Shown here: positions 49,001 through 53,300 of the stretch, in pieces | Layout: each line of letters starts with the position of its first letter | Position numbering within the stretch: position 1 is the first letter of the stretch | NCBI GenBank assembly: GCA_964526785.1 | Contig: CAZGMJ010000008.1 | Span: 58,994-122,993 of the forward strand | DNA from: CAZGMJ01 sp964526785 | GTDB taxonomy: Bacteria; Planctomycetota; Phycisphaerae; Sedimentisphaerales; Anaerobacaceae | Direction: 5' to 3' | DNA: 64,000 nt | Made by a program: the position numbers and the translations under genes | The notes under the pieces: model-generated | What the model was told of the DNA's origin: nothing | What the model saw: only the letters and a program-made list of their open reading frames with translations | The model's database searches: none

Positions 49001-50176
49001 CAGCGGCCCGTAGTTCGTCGTCAGCGACGGATTGTCGGCCGCGTCGGTCGACATCACCGATATCATATTGCCCAGACCGAAACCGGCCGGATAGACCGGC
49101 ATCATGTCCACATTCGTCATGCTGTTGCCCGCCGCGGTAACAAACAGCACGCCCTCCTGTTCGGCCTCCATAATGGCCATCAGCAGCGCGATTGAAAAAT
49201 CGGGGCCGCCCCAGGACGCGTTGATCACGTTCGCATCATGCGCAACTGCGTACTGGATTGCCTCGACCGCCTCGCTGGCAAACACATCCGGCCCCATACC
49301 AAGCGGATCGTTCACATCGGTCATCAAATCGTCGCCGAAGATCTTCAGGGCCATCAAACGGACCTTCCAGGAAACGCCCGCAATCCCCTCGCCGTTATCG
49401 GTCACCGCGCCGATGATGCCCGCAATGTGCGTACCGTGGAAGTGGAAATCACACGGATCGTTGTCGCCGTCGTTCGGATCGACGCTGTTCGGCCCCGCAA
49501 AGTCATAACCGTAGATATCGTCGACATACCCGTTCTCGTCGTCATCGACGTCGGGCTCGCCGTCCAGCTCGGCCTCGTTCACCCACATGTTGTCTCTCAG
49601 ATCCGGGTGATTGTAGTCGATACCGGTGTCGAGTACCGCCACAATGATATTCGGATCGCCCGTCTGAATGTCCCACGCCTCCGGAGCGTCGATATCCGCA
49701 TCGGGCATCCCGCCCGTCTGCCCGATATTATGCAGCGCCCACTGCTCCACAAACATCGTATCATTCGGGTCCACAAGCAGCTTGTAGCGATAGTTCGGCT
49801 CGGCGTATACGACGTTCGCAGAGGCGTTGAATTGAAAATACGCCTCATCTACGCTCACGCCCCTGGGCAGACGCACCAGATTCAGGCCGCGCGCAACGCC
49901 GCTGTACTCCTTCGCAACTGCCGAACCCGCAACCACGTGCTGTGCCATCGACTCGCGCACCGCACGCCGACGACGAGGTCCCAATAGCGCAGGACCTTCG
50001 GGGGGCTGCTGTCCCGGTTCCAACTCCACGAAACGTACGAGAAGCTCTCCCTCCCTGTAAGAGGAATCTCCATTCTGTGGCGAGCCACGCAATGGAGATT
50101 CGGGCAACTCAAACGCTCCTGCTAATGCTGATACGAAGAACAATGCTGCAAAGCTGATCAGGATGTGCCGCTTCAT
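28085..50176 (-). CDS. Giant secreted subtilisin / beta-helix / VWA / NIDO / caspase-like protein
   Basis: One uninterrupted frame of about 7,363 residues. A signal peptide (1-21) and a propeptide-like region precede an S8 subtilisin domain with the full triad: Asp183 (VAVLDTGID), His247 (HGTHIAGI) and Ser431 (GTSFAAPHVAG). Seven right-handed beta-helix modules follow, each ending in a YTTRTDG...DMGYHY segment and joined by InlB-B-like domains (GYRVxxWTGTDDD). Module 3 holds a VWA domain (MIDAS DSTGS from Asp2797). Module 4 holds a NIDO-like domain (about 3752-3970). After module 6 comes a caspase-like C14 domain with His5935 (FAGHGS) and Cys5987 (DACHSGG). A dockerin-like pair (about 6957-7024), three Fn3-like repeats and a Gly/Gln tail end the protein. 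I chose the ATG at 50176 (AAGGA just upstream, then MKRHIL) over 50191. The function is unknown; adhesion, predation or polymer attack are possible. Confidence 0.9.
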   Translation of the reverse strand: MKRHILISFAALFFVSALAGAFELPESPLRGSPQNGDSSYREGELLVRFVELEPGQQPPEGPALLGPRRRRAVRESMAQHVVAGSAVAKEYSGVARGLNLVRLPRGVSVDEAYFQFNASANVVYAEPNYRYKLLVDPNDTMFVEQWALHNIGQTGGMPDADIDAPEAWDIQTGDPNIIVAVLDTGIDYNHPDLRDNMWVNEAELDGEPDVDDDENGYVDDIYGYDFAGPNSVDPNDGDNDPCDFHFHGTHIAGIIGAVTDNGEGIAGVSWKVRLMALKIFGDDLMTDVNDPLGMGPDVFASEAVEAIQYAVAHDANVINASWGGPDFSIALLMAIMEAEQEGVLFVTAAGNSMTNVDMMPVYPAGFGLGNMISVMSTDAADNPSLTTNYGPLTVDVGAPGTDILSTTPTYETPIMAAGGISTDYDVMSGTSFAAPHVAGACALMMAQYPYLPSDVIKTLLLKTVDPTLTVPDRLCRSGGRINLFNAISILPNVPEGRVLNTKDDPGNPDNLYDSIQAAIDEAEDGDTLVAEANALFLEIIDFQGKELTLRSGDIENPSDPTVSPHNTYILGLLDDGSIVTFANGEGPDTVLQGFTISWGEGDYGGGIRIDGASPTIMDCVVRDNFAEFYGGGIDCYNSSATITNCTVSYNWTSAQTGVGGGINCEEGAPVISNCTVSYNYADNVGGGIAIFQSPAEIINCVVANNAATYGSGGIDIEDSSPVILNCTIVVDDPVIPKRGGVYASDESDPLIKNCILWGNGDDLINCTATYSSIEDGDAGVGNVQLMPTFAAGPLGGYYLSQIAAGQLVDSACLDLGDPDTDPAYAIDTFTTRTDGVPDAGRIDMGAHYEALEAEMIELNVTVVDPNGDPIDPNDPNNPGVIHGYVDPNSGTYREYAVVRLEAFPDEGYRVAAWTGTDDDTSTDVHNTITIVDSAEVTIQFEEIPLHRLRTTVIGGNGTISPSHRRGEMYPEGTVVELVASPEEHFIVDTWTGTDDDSLWSNTNTVTIDGDKDITVSFRQPKTLYVPGQYEDIDLAINAAYDHGDKIVVAPGTYEFGGYDFMGKALSLSSEYPDDPCCVAATVIDCMFLSRAFTFQSGEGPDSIVDGFTIVNGLGTVPQFPGFTFAVDPNDRMEDGDQVGIPGVDAFGGGIACFDGASPTLRNLVIKSCYARGQHGQDGTDAQEDQDDPEDALDALDPNDAPDDPPEIDLTDPNTFDPNNVPGFDPNDPNSFDPNSVDPNEAIDGMDGMDGADGLDGLPGMDGLDGLPGWDGGDGGSAYGGALYFGEDCRPVLSHIEIENCHAIGGDGGAGGPGQDGMNGQNGQPGQDGQDGQTGQEGLNDGEQGDGGDGGDGGDGGPGGAGGRGGDGGQGGFGGSAFGGAIYFDPNCVAIVKNVTVRDCSTTPGQGNYGGDAGAGGAGGNGAEPGEGAEGGDGATEGAEGEAGVGGAGGRGGDGGWGGSMGENGLFSVAGGIYVGDNGHIEMTDVSVSYCESMTELPGIGYPGGNGGDGGPGGEGDGEGNGGDGGWGGDGGPEDNSPGTGGAAGTGGGSDEEGEDGEDGEDGEDGFVSITFSSGTAAGNHYATGSTAILANCQINYNIGAYGGEYYEGLATAMMTDCDFVGNSGYQGGGQYFGTGSVIEVRDCNYVDNTGRYGGGGVYLDTDGDLTVYDSRFVHNDSSYGPGGGLLRAPCTQAGSSVRVVRTLFSRNRATYGGGLYWNCDFSATQIEDSTFVGNTADHGGGLFWAGGAPEIVGCTVINNSAKGNVLGASGDMSLFSILFSFNAMQASDVCGGGGGMFGLSADARIENCFIRGNSTSGAGGGVYLAGDPNMPVLRNCLIRNNTAEMGGGGVASLWYVPAKIVNCTIVENSTSDPRDDTHGRGGGLYCSYESETLLTDSILWDNTGVHGDEIAVGSIAGATGFERPAVLTVTYSDVQGGNSAPAVHVEPGRTLNWGPGNIDADPLFVKPYYYLSHVAAGQGATSPAVNAGSDSAAALLLDNYTTRSDGEPDTGIVDLGLHYPTGADRYELTVEVIGKHGTVSPGGGTFSKFTTVELVADVDPGYRVRWIGTDDDSATSTTNTVTMFADRAITAIIEQPNIIKVPGDYPIVQEAVDAAKDGDTIVINKGRYRGVPITIDSKAITLTGTNPDDPCSVEQTIIDGAGYATRGLVLTGDIGPDTVISGLTIANCTYTSITQLAPTDAGQDGFDGLSALGAGIYIDSGGAPTIANCYITGCQATAGDASGGNAGADSNDPMPDGRPYPPAQDGGDGGNGGSAYGAGIYCAPHTSPTIVGCRISGCNIIAGDAGSGAAGGGSSGNYSVAGNGGIGGNGGAAYGGGIYVGYGSTIRITDCNILDCNAIGGLGGDGGDGGATSGDNSEGGDGGVGGYNGLAYGGGIFMDEKVVATITNSTIAGCTSIAGDAGDGGAFGTGDLDGLAGNGGGYVGEFWKFSAYGGGIYCGTDTRVTFTDCTVNGNSLTGAVSGIGGDPSAGVRPDPVFSYLVPVYGAGVFCEKNAVVDLVGCEMTGNRADAADPNVYDANSTDPNVPITLSPYVSYGGALGGVGAGEVRVRDCNVTDNFATVGGGLYWDESNFVIHDSNFLANEAFKGGGIYCVHSDEVQILRSLIQDNNAVMPGGEGGGMHFAATPVSMENSQIRNNRSEFSGGGIYASGTGGGMAAILKNCLIVGNVARRDGGGIASAWHNELELKNCTIADNSLFGAPAFGGGLAASYGSNIEVIDSIIWGNTTQYDGTQIGIASGDKAYPRPSKVTVTYSDVQPDPVNDVNIGPTALDVVFLIDSTGSMGGDINAVTVAATDITNVIRNTIPDFRVAVVDYRDFDDPNAGGGAGDYPYRTDSPFTRNTNQVAAALAAIQAAGGGDLPESAYSGIMHSLDASALEARLTANGAAQFIDANSPGIGPWRVGSHVARAIIVMADAPPHDPEPFTGYTLGEIVDAATAGPAPVAIFTIPVRGSALAMNYFAPLSEGTGGVMIEAATTAEVVDAITEAIRLLAWEPPAIYVEDGSELEGWDPNSRTWADGAHVLTEDPNFVSGYYLSHLATGHPVDSVAINAGSRPAFLSGMSQYTTRIDGVNDSATTDLGYHYLDGIEEFDVTVGIVEDPNDPGIHGTIDPNGGAFRAGETVRLTAIPDQGYVVQGWYDANDLVLSYNETYEFEIDANTVLNVRFRKPRKVEVSGGGAALRNAVQAAGNGDTLVLAAETFDGNIDLEGKELRIVSANPDDPNIVADTVVNAGGAPGFIFGAQEDADAVINGITITNASHAIFVDANSSPRIVNMTINNCFAADGLGGAAIFIDSNSNPTFENVSIANCSTSGANGGAIFISENSIATFVECLVNNCSATGGSGGAVYADVNSVPSFEDCEFLNSQAGTSGGGLFFGEESRPILTRCQIQGSSAGLHGGGAFYDVNSLATIADCNFVNNSAAQQGGGIVCLAGVDIEIADSNFTDCDAIYGGGLYVDVNCAGSLLRGDILRNNANQEGGGLYITDANAFAVADCNVSENTAIRGGGFYCLNSPLASIERCIITNNGAHPIVTFDVWFWVDPNTGTFFPPTFGDPNFDPTDPNFTNDPNFVSITQVDTSGNAYGGGIYSFAGPTLIADSDINNNQANTSGGGIYFAAGEFDPVRLRNCAITENTAGRDGAGISNNWQNQLVVSNCTIADNTLTNFISYGGGFYGSYDSDATVINSIIYGNTGGRGAQIGLGSGDLPYPMPSHLDITYSNVDLRTAIDVNTLDADRVPILRPGFDELSLVNGHNLSTDAISLGFFVEFLGSFAGSVYINNNGSITFDAPMASYDPMSLKKNVGTRIIAPFFADVDTRNSRAVRYGYGTVDGRPAFGVNWVDVGYFSRGADKRNSFQVILIQRYDRGFGDFDIEFNYGKINWETGDGNGGQNGLGGQSARVGFSHGNGTRGSYWLMPGSGVPGALLDSNDEGLVHNSRRSNTAGRYIFHVLDGALDAGREGAAIWAQEGSVVEGYAPYDPNLLFDPNEAVDAWADSTHNIDTDPNFVSGPLGDYYLEQIEAGPLQILDSNCVNVGSSLASILGMDEYTTRTDLEPDAKRVDLGYHYPLSGWAMEQSRNRLTVVVIGNGSVSVSPCRTIDVNDAMPVDPNSEVHAFEHYANSVLCLTAVPDEGYRVRSWTGTDEEPFWNKNVNYVTLDADKIVYVEFERDVTHTLLVPEQYQTIQEAVNEAGPGGTTIVVGKGTYSVPGTNGIDFQGKNLVLTSIDPTDPNVVANTIIDCQGGVYAPRRAFHFHNGEDPNTVIEGFTIRNGYMRAAKGISGVFGVLTPDPYIRIGNDDNDPPYAEAGDAAAGDGYGGAILCENESSPTIRHCIIEDCTVTGAHGGDGAIGWSTGNGFPGEWSYLAPGDDQVQQTNNGQWGGTGGDGYGYGFGGAIACIEGSSPIITNCLFRNNTARGGVGGAGGDGGSSEDGDESWGGNGGDGHGDGIGGGIYVEDESRPLIADCNFVGNKAYSGLEGVGGAKGGGNELDPPAQNGFRGFAYTFNRVGGGAAYYRNANASLVNCVFEDNEAAENYPFSTFGLSDTTILDDEYRAKQWARGGALYMDSFFNHARVENCTFINNQGGGIYVDSQGSVDIQDCEFEGNTRIFGTGSRSLSFSAEFYGYTVSNEPLTQEGGALFIGDDCNSVEVRNTGFHGSEADGDGGAVKCMSDANFVNCLFGGNTSALNGGAFDGHFVNGDPALVMTLDLSFERCGFVQNEALLGMDAWGGAVHIQDVNAAFTDCYFFGNQAKSGGALFFSDSVVDISGAIVQDNTAIGGSGLPTGLVTSNLGVIRTPEANAAIDVGGGITSASSDLTVTDSRLVGNRVEGLLGRGGALSFYGGNVTNTVRNCLITDNWSNDQGGGICATSFANPKVVNCTFVGNGAGELGGGVFCDWSSDITITDSIFEDCNSVAIVEEDEGGAVVEHCLFHDNADGNYGVYDSVEQVMNLIDVADLSISNIESDPLFVDGPLGDYYLSDVEAGQGAISPAVDAGSTLSSMAGLMDYTTRTDGADDLGRVDIGFHFADHTALPQYSLSTRVTGGKGSVAPASGMYYAGMPVTIEASPQRGYRVAKWSGTVNDHSRENENFVIMDRDRNVAVSFDQPRTFVLGSDPNYTTIHRCVEAAEDGDVILLPTDTYTPPDGVLRNEIVVNRALTFSSFNPDDPCNVVATVLSGYDFIFTANADGAVLDGITVRFGSISISSSSPTIRNCIFEECRKFGASWGVTEASDGVNGGSVEGGAIRIIDGSPTIQNCLFDNCSVTGGDGGDGDGGNDAHPVGFDGGWAGWAYGGAVYCGYNSSPQFVECTFSNCFAQGGNGGDGGDGTNANPGGRGGNWTWSADVETGAGTPNWYWWDGWEYAPYDVDGTPSSDFIPPFTGRYKDYWKYSGYGGAVYCESEASPRFYNCTFENNATFGGLTGIGGSPYLATGAFVGDEDLIWGSLNGPTENLNIENFGGALYAAYGCAPEFYNCTFADNLADPTVDPNALNLPDDIYVSYGGSVAFEEDCEVKFVDTTITDSNAAIGGGIWWSNADIHLVDCNVTENFAYNGGGLYSNEATGTIVTSKISRNAARMDVWADYNDVNNYDPNFYGQGGGYYGLASAIEARDSFFNRNRASASGGGVYLAGISNSRDSSARLHNCLLRGNIAGRDGAAISANWYSEPVISNCTITENITSGHLGELAGYGGGLSIAYESNATLINSILWNNEGTRGSQIAVGVGSVFEQRESALHASYSDVQGWFDPNHPGTVDANAVFVDANNVLDWDFASMIDADPNFVKGFYLSQVASGQEVQSPAVDAGSAPADDPNIALADYTTRTDGVKDSGLVDMGYHYAEAAPPRAYYAVLVGVADYVGLVNDLRYTDDDANDFYQALVESQNWQEDNITLLLDSEATKDNIRSAIADMAMRMTPDDVFLFFFAGHGSAGADLEPLDEEDGLDEYLVTYAYENVRDDELGEWIAELPTEDYIILLDACHSGGHIGGSDNSILSLGLGNAVPWPGDGFAADMRNPKRYIGVLDLDDYDSGTVLAACAEGTLALESGELEHTIFAYYLLEGLRAQADLDSENPDGWVSIEELYAYMEPRIREYTLTIEYYGFQETQIYDAHEGDILFYDYDETDRVRLVTQVVGGNGEILPEDGEYIRYSVVEVEAVPDEGYRVKEWVGTDNNDVTTSTNLVVMDEDHLVTVEFDQARVISVPGEYPYASLREAIDQARDGDTIVVAPGTYPGAGLTIRNKEITITSMNPDDVNVVSNTIIDANGETFRGIWFAENSGNSVLNGVTLRNSAVSGADGDLDSISGVGAYGHALVVGYGQSPTISNCIIEDCLLMGGNGITSPGIDPNDPNVVIPVQGLAGNGGDVSGGGIYIAPTSSPTIRNCIVRNCTLIGGTGADGGDTGLGWGAPGGRGGWARGGGIYIGADSEAVLEHVTVFGCTATAGDGGSGGSSLLGGDGGWSGQPQGGGIYCGPNSRPTFIDCEVTDCNVVGGNGGDGGDGSFAYWAGGFGGSWSEDDEWLRRGALGGGVFCDASSSPTFIGCSINNNTVNSGLTGIGGFGGSTQAEPTINLDIPSCGGGLYVDANSVVSIADCNVSGNLTVFKNDLYSGYGGGIYLREVTSASVTDCNVSENASPLGGGLYSMDAEVAVADSNFVSNDAYVGGGMLLMKGAATVSGGNVKGNIASFAADPNLPLDPNAAYDPNVVDPNAVALLDGRVLFGSGAGIYTFRTDFAVRDSQITRNLASGSGGGLYLSQDSNSLDVHNCLIAYNLGARDGGGLSVAWNAAANVTNCTFVGNAASGGYGERGRAGVGGGIYCAYSSSCDVINSIFWEDFALRGSELAVGTGFEYDLRPGTLSVSYSDVMGGRGGVEVEDGCTLNWGPGNINADPLFATGLLGDFYLSQFGAGQGQQSPAVDTGANFTSRFDLIGYTTRTDDIPDTGIVDMGYHYPSVEPCRFCDLAYDGVIDFQDFAIVAESWLDEGCSDENDWCDGVDLTFDTRINIRDVEFLADCWLVMDTEAPLPNPAQWEIEPAMNSTTSVTMTAETAFDAWGWEVEYYFESVTGNGHDSGWQSSPVYTDRNLTPGLRYGYRVKVRDTSPFFNETDWSRTVYTGVDDTTPPAPAPNWEIEPYPVGPNSVSMKATVAFDESGVEYFFECVSGPGTDSGWQVSSTYTDVGTDPNAGLDPNTEYCYRVKARDMSSNRNETAWSDIACTTTPLPPDVTPPVPNPMLWDPNVDPNGFDGKPLEIFIGPTQFDYAATMTSVIAFDLNGPVEYYFQCLDESGFDSGWQLANTYTVLIGRSNQALRFRVRARDAYGNMTAWSIAWPATARPPDDPTAAAGGGGQQAGGGQQAVGGGG
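29300..48700 (-). repeat. Seven beta-helix modules within the giant gene
   Basis: Approximate spans: module 1 47640-48700, 2 44100-47110, 3 40870-43900, 4 37920-40620, 5 35050-37610, 6 32640-34810, 7 29300-31560. Each starts with a V-P-x-x-Y-x-x-(I/L) segment and GDTIVV, runs through SPTIxNC and GGGIY rungs, then NCTI, a YSDV strand, DADPLFV, YYLS, SPAVDAG and the YTTRTD end. The module-4, -5 and -6 ends are variants. Similarity is at protein level; the DNA is not identical enough for recent duplication. Confidence 0.85.
45540..46600 (-). repeat. Collagen-like, poly-Gly and Asp-Pro-Asn low-complexity block in module 2
   Basis: Within the giant gene, this stretch encodes G-x-x triplets such as GMDGLDGLPGWDGG, GGDGG runs (DNA repeats of gccgccgtc on the plus strand) and FDPNDPNSFDPNSVDPN (DNA repeats of ttcggatcg). 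The runs interrupt beta-helix rungs and are probably long flexible loops, perhaps calcium-binding (inference from the many Asp residues). Confidence 0.75.
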
Positions 50177-50322
50177 AATTCCTTTTTCCATAAACTGCTT
50201 TTATACGTTTCCGGACACCGTTATCTCCCCTCTGAATATCGGGCAAAAAGCGGATCAGGATAACCCCCGGTTTGCCAAAAACCCGCGCCGTATAATCGCC
50301 ACAAGCCCTATAATCCGCACGC

Positions 50323-53300
50323 TCAGTATTCGCCGTTGAGAGCGGCCAGCGCCTTGGCTTCTTCTTCCTCCTGCAGAATGATCGTCGGCTTGACGAGAAT
50401 CAACAGGATCTTGTGATCCCGGACCTTGCTGCGGTTGCTGAACAATCGACCGACCAGCGGCACCTTGCTCAACACGGGAACACCGGCTTCCTTCTCGACC
50501 GACGCCGTGACCTTCTGACCGCCTAACAGCAGCGTACCCTGATCGGGAACGCTCACACGCGTACCGACCGAAGAAACCTCGGTTTCCGGCACCGTCACGG
50601 TATAGTTCACGACCTCCGCCGCCTGGTCTGCAGCACCACCGGCGATCGGCCCTTCCACTTCATGACTCTTGAATCGCAATAGATCCGTGAACTGCGTGTA
50701 TATCGAAAGCAGAACGTTCTTCTTGTCGTGCGATATGATAGGCGTGATCTGCATGTCCGTGCCGACGTAAATCGAACTGATGTTGTTTTCGATCGAACTC
50801 GTCTGATAACCGCCGCCAGGATACGCACCTGTGCCGCCGCCGACGGTACTGTCCGGTGGCAGAGCATAAGAGATGTCATTGGTAACACCGAATGACGCCA
50901 TCTCGCCACTGAGCACGGTCACCTTCGGCGCCGTCAGGGCCTTCGAGTCCGTATGCGCCTGGGTCGCCCGCAGCAAAAATGCCACCTGCAAATCGTCCAG
51001 TATCGAGCCGTACCCGCCCTGGACATTCATGGCATCCCCTATATCCCCAAGACTGCCCGGCACCTTTGTCGCAACGTCCGGCCCCGTTATCAGATTGGAA
51101 CCCTGATCGAAAGTAACCGTACCCCACTTGCCGCCGAAGTTGTAAGAGAAGTCGATATCGAGCCCGACCTCCTCGAGGAAGTTCTCGCCGATAACGAGAA
51201 AACGTGTCTCGATGGAAACCTGATAACCCAGCGCCTTGCGGAGTTCCGCCAGCAATTTTTCGATGCGTTTATGCACTTCGCGTGTCTGCATAACCGCTAA
51301 CTTCTTGGGCTGTTCCTGAGGATACAGCATAACCGTACCCTCGCCCGTCTCGCTCAGCTCATACCAGCTATCGGGCTCGATGGTCTCCATAATCAAATCG
51401 ACGAGGCTCTGTGCCTGCTGGCCGCCGTAGCCGCCGTAGCGCCCGCCGCCGCCACCGTAGCCGCCGCCACTACCATAGCCGCCGCCACTACCATAGCCGC
51501 CGCCACCATAGCCGCCGCCCATGCCGCCCATCATGCCGCCGCCCATCATGCCCATGCTACCCATGCCGCCCATCATGCCGCCGCCCATCATGCCGCCGCC
51601 CATCATGCCGCCGCCGTAGCTGCTGCCACCGTAGCTGCCACCGTAGCTATCGCCAGTGGTACCGGTATCGGTCCTGTTCATGGAAACCTGGCTCATATTC
51701 ATCATCTGATTCATCATTGCCAGGCTGCGATTCCGCTGCAGGCTCATCTGTGTCGAGGGTTCGCCGGCCAGGTCCGTAATGTCGTAGACGCGCGTTTCCA
51801 TCCTGCTGGGGAGCGCCTCGGTTGTCGCCACCGTGATTACGCCCTCGTCGACAACATAGCTGATCTCCGCGAATCCACCCGATACCGCCTTGAGCAGATT
51901 TTCCAGCGCCGTACCGAGCCGTACCGCAGGCAGACCATCGATATCGATAGGCGAAGTCTGCTCCACCTGCGCATTATCGTACAAATCCCGCCATAATACC
52001 TGGATGTTCAGCGAAGGCTGCACGGAATTCTTGATCGCTTCAATGGCGTCTCCGAATGCCATCTCCGGCGACAGCATCGACAAATCCACGATTGTGTCCA
52101 ACTTGTCATATACCGCCGCGTCTTCGGGAGACAACCCGATAGGCTCGTCCGGCTTGCGCGTCGGCCGACTGATAATGTCCGCCCAGTTCTTCGAATACGT
52201 TATTTCATCCGCATACGGTATACCCGATTCATCCGTCTGGATCAGAATATCCGCCCGCTGCCTGTCCTGCTCGGCTTCGACCGCTCGCTGTTTGCGAAAA
52301 TGAATCATGTCCTCCAGTTCCGACTTCATAAGCAGCGCCTCATTGTGCTGCGGATCCATCGCCAGGAGATTGTTGATCTGAGCCAGCGCCGCGTCATATC
52401 GCTGCTGCCGCGCGTACGCCATGGCGTTCTCCAGCAACTCGGCGATTCGATTCTGACGGTCCTGCTCCATCTGCTCCCGGAACTCCTCCTGAGCAACAGC
52501 CGCCTCGATACGCCGTTTCGCTTCGAGCCGCTCTTCCGCCCGCGCCTTGGCCGCCGAAACTCCCTCCTGCGTCGCGATAAGCCGCGAGTTATAGGTCTCG
52601 TACAGAACCTCGCCCAGGTACAACTGATTCGCCTCGACGTCCTGCCTGGCGTCGTTCAGCACCCGCATCGCCTCGGTGAATTCATCTTTACCCAGGTGCT
52701 CCTTCGCGGTTTCAACCGCATCCGCCACAACAGCCTTAACGTAGTCGCGCCGAATGTTCCGCTTGCGCTGAATCACGTCGATATACGCACCTTCGCCGCC
52801 CGCCGTCCGCGGTTCCGGCGACGCCGTCATGTCTATCGGGCTGCTCGGTTCGGCCGCCTGCATCAGGTCGGGTTCGGCCTGCATCGCATCCGCCCGTTCC
52901 GACTTATCCTCCAGAACCTCTTCGATCATATCGAGATAATCCTGCGGACCCTTGCCCTGATCCGCAGCATACAGACCGCTGGCCGCAACTTCCGAAAAGC
53001 CGTGCCTGGCCTCTTCCAGCCGCCCCTCCTTGTATAGCTCCACGCTCTTCCCGAAAAGCGTCTCCATATCTTCCTGCGCTGCGCCCCCGGTCGCCTCATC
53101 CACAATCCCCAGCCTCGAGTTGATCCTCGCAATGTAACCCCGCACGTTCAACGCCATCGCCGGCGGAATGTCACCACTCGCCAGAACCTTCTGAAAACCG
53201 GGCTTCGCCCGTTCCAGTTCGCCCAGCTCGAAAAGCCCGACGCTGCGATAATAGATATCCGCGATCTCATTATTATCAGTCATGGGACGCGCTGCGGTTG

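Noticed and set aside
50192..50322. Possible sigma-70 or sigma-54 promoter for the giant gene
   Set aside because: The two GATTATA copies and the TTGGCA/TTGCCC hexamers do not pair with acceptable second boxes at proper spacing. The giant gene may be read from the secretin promoter.
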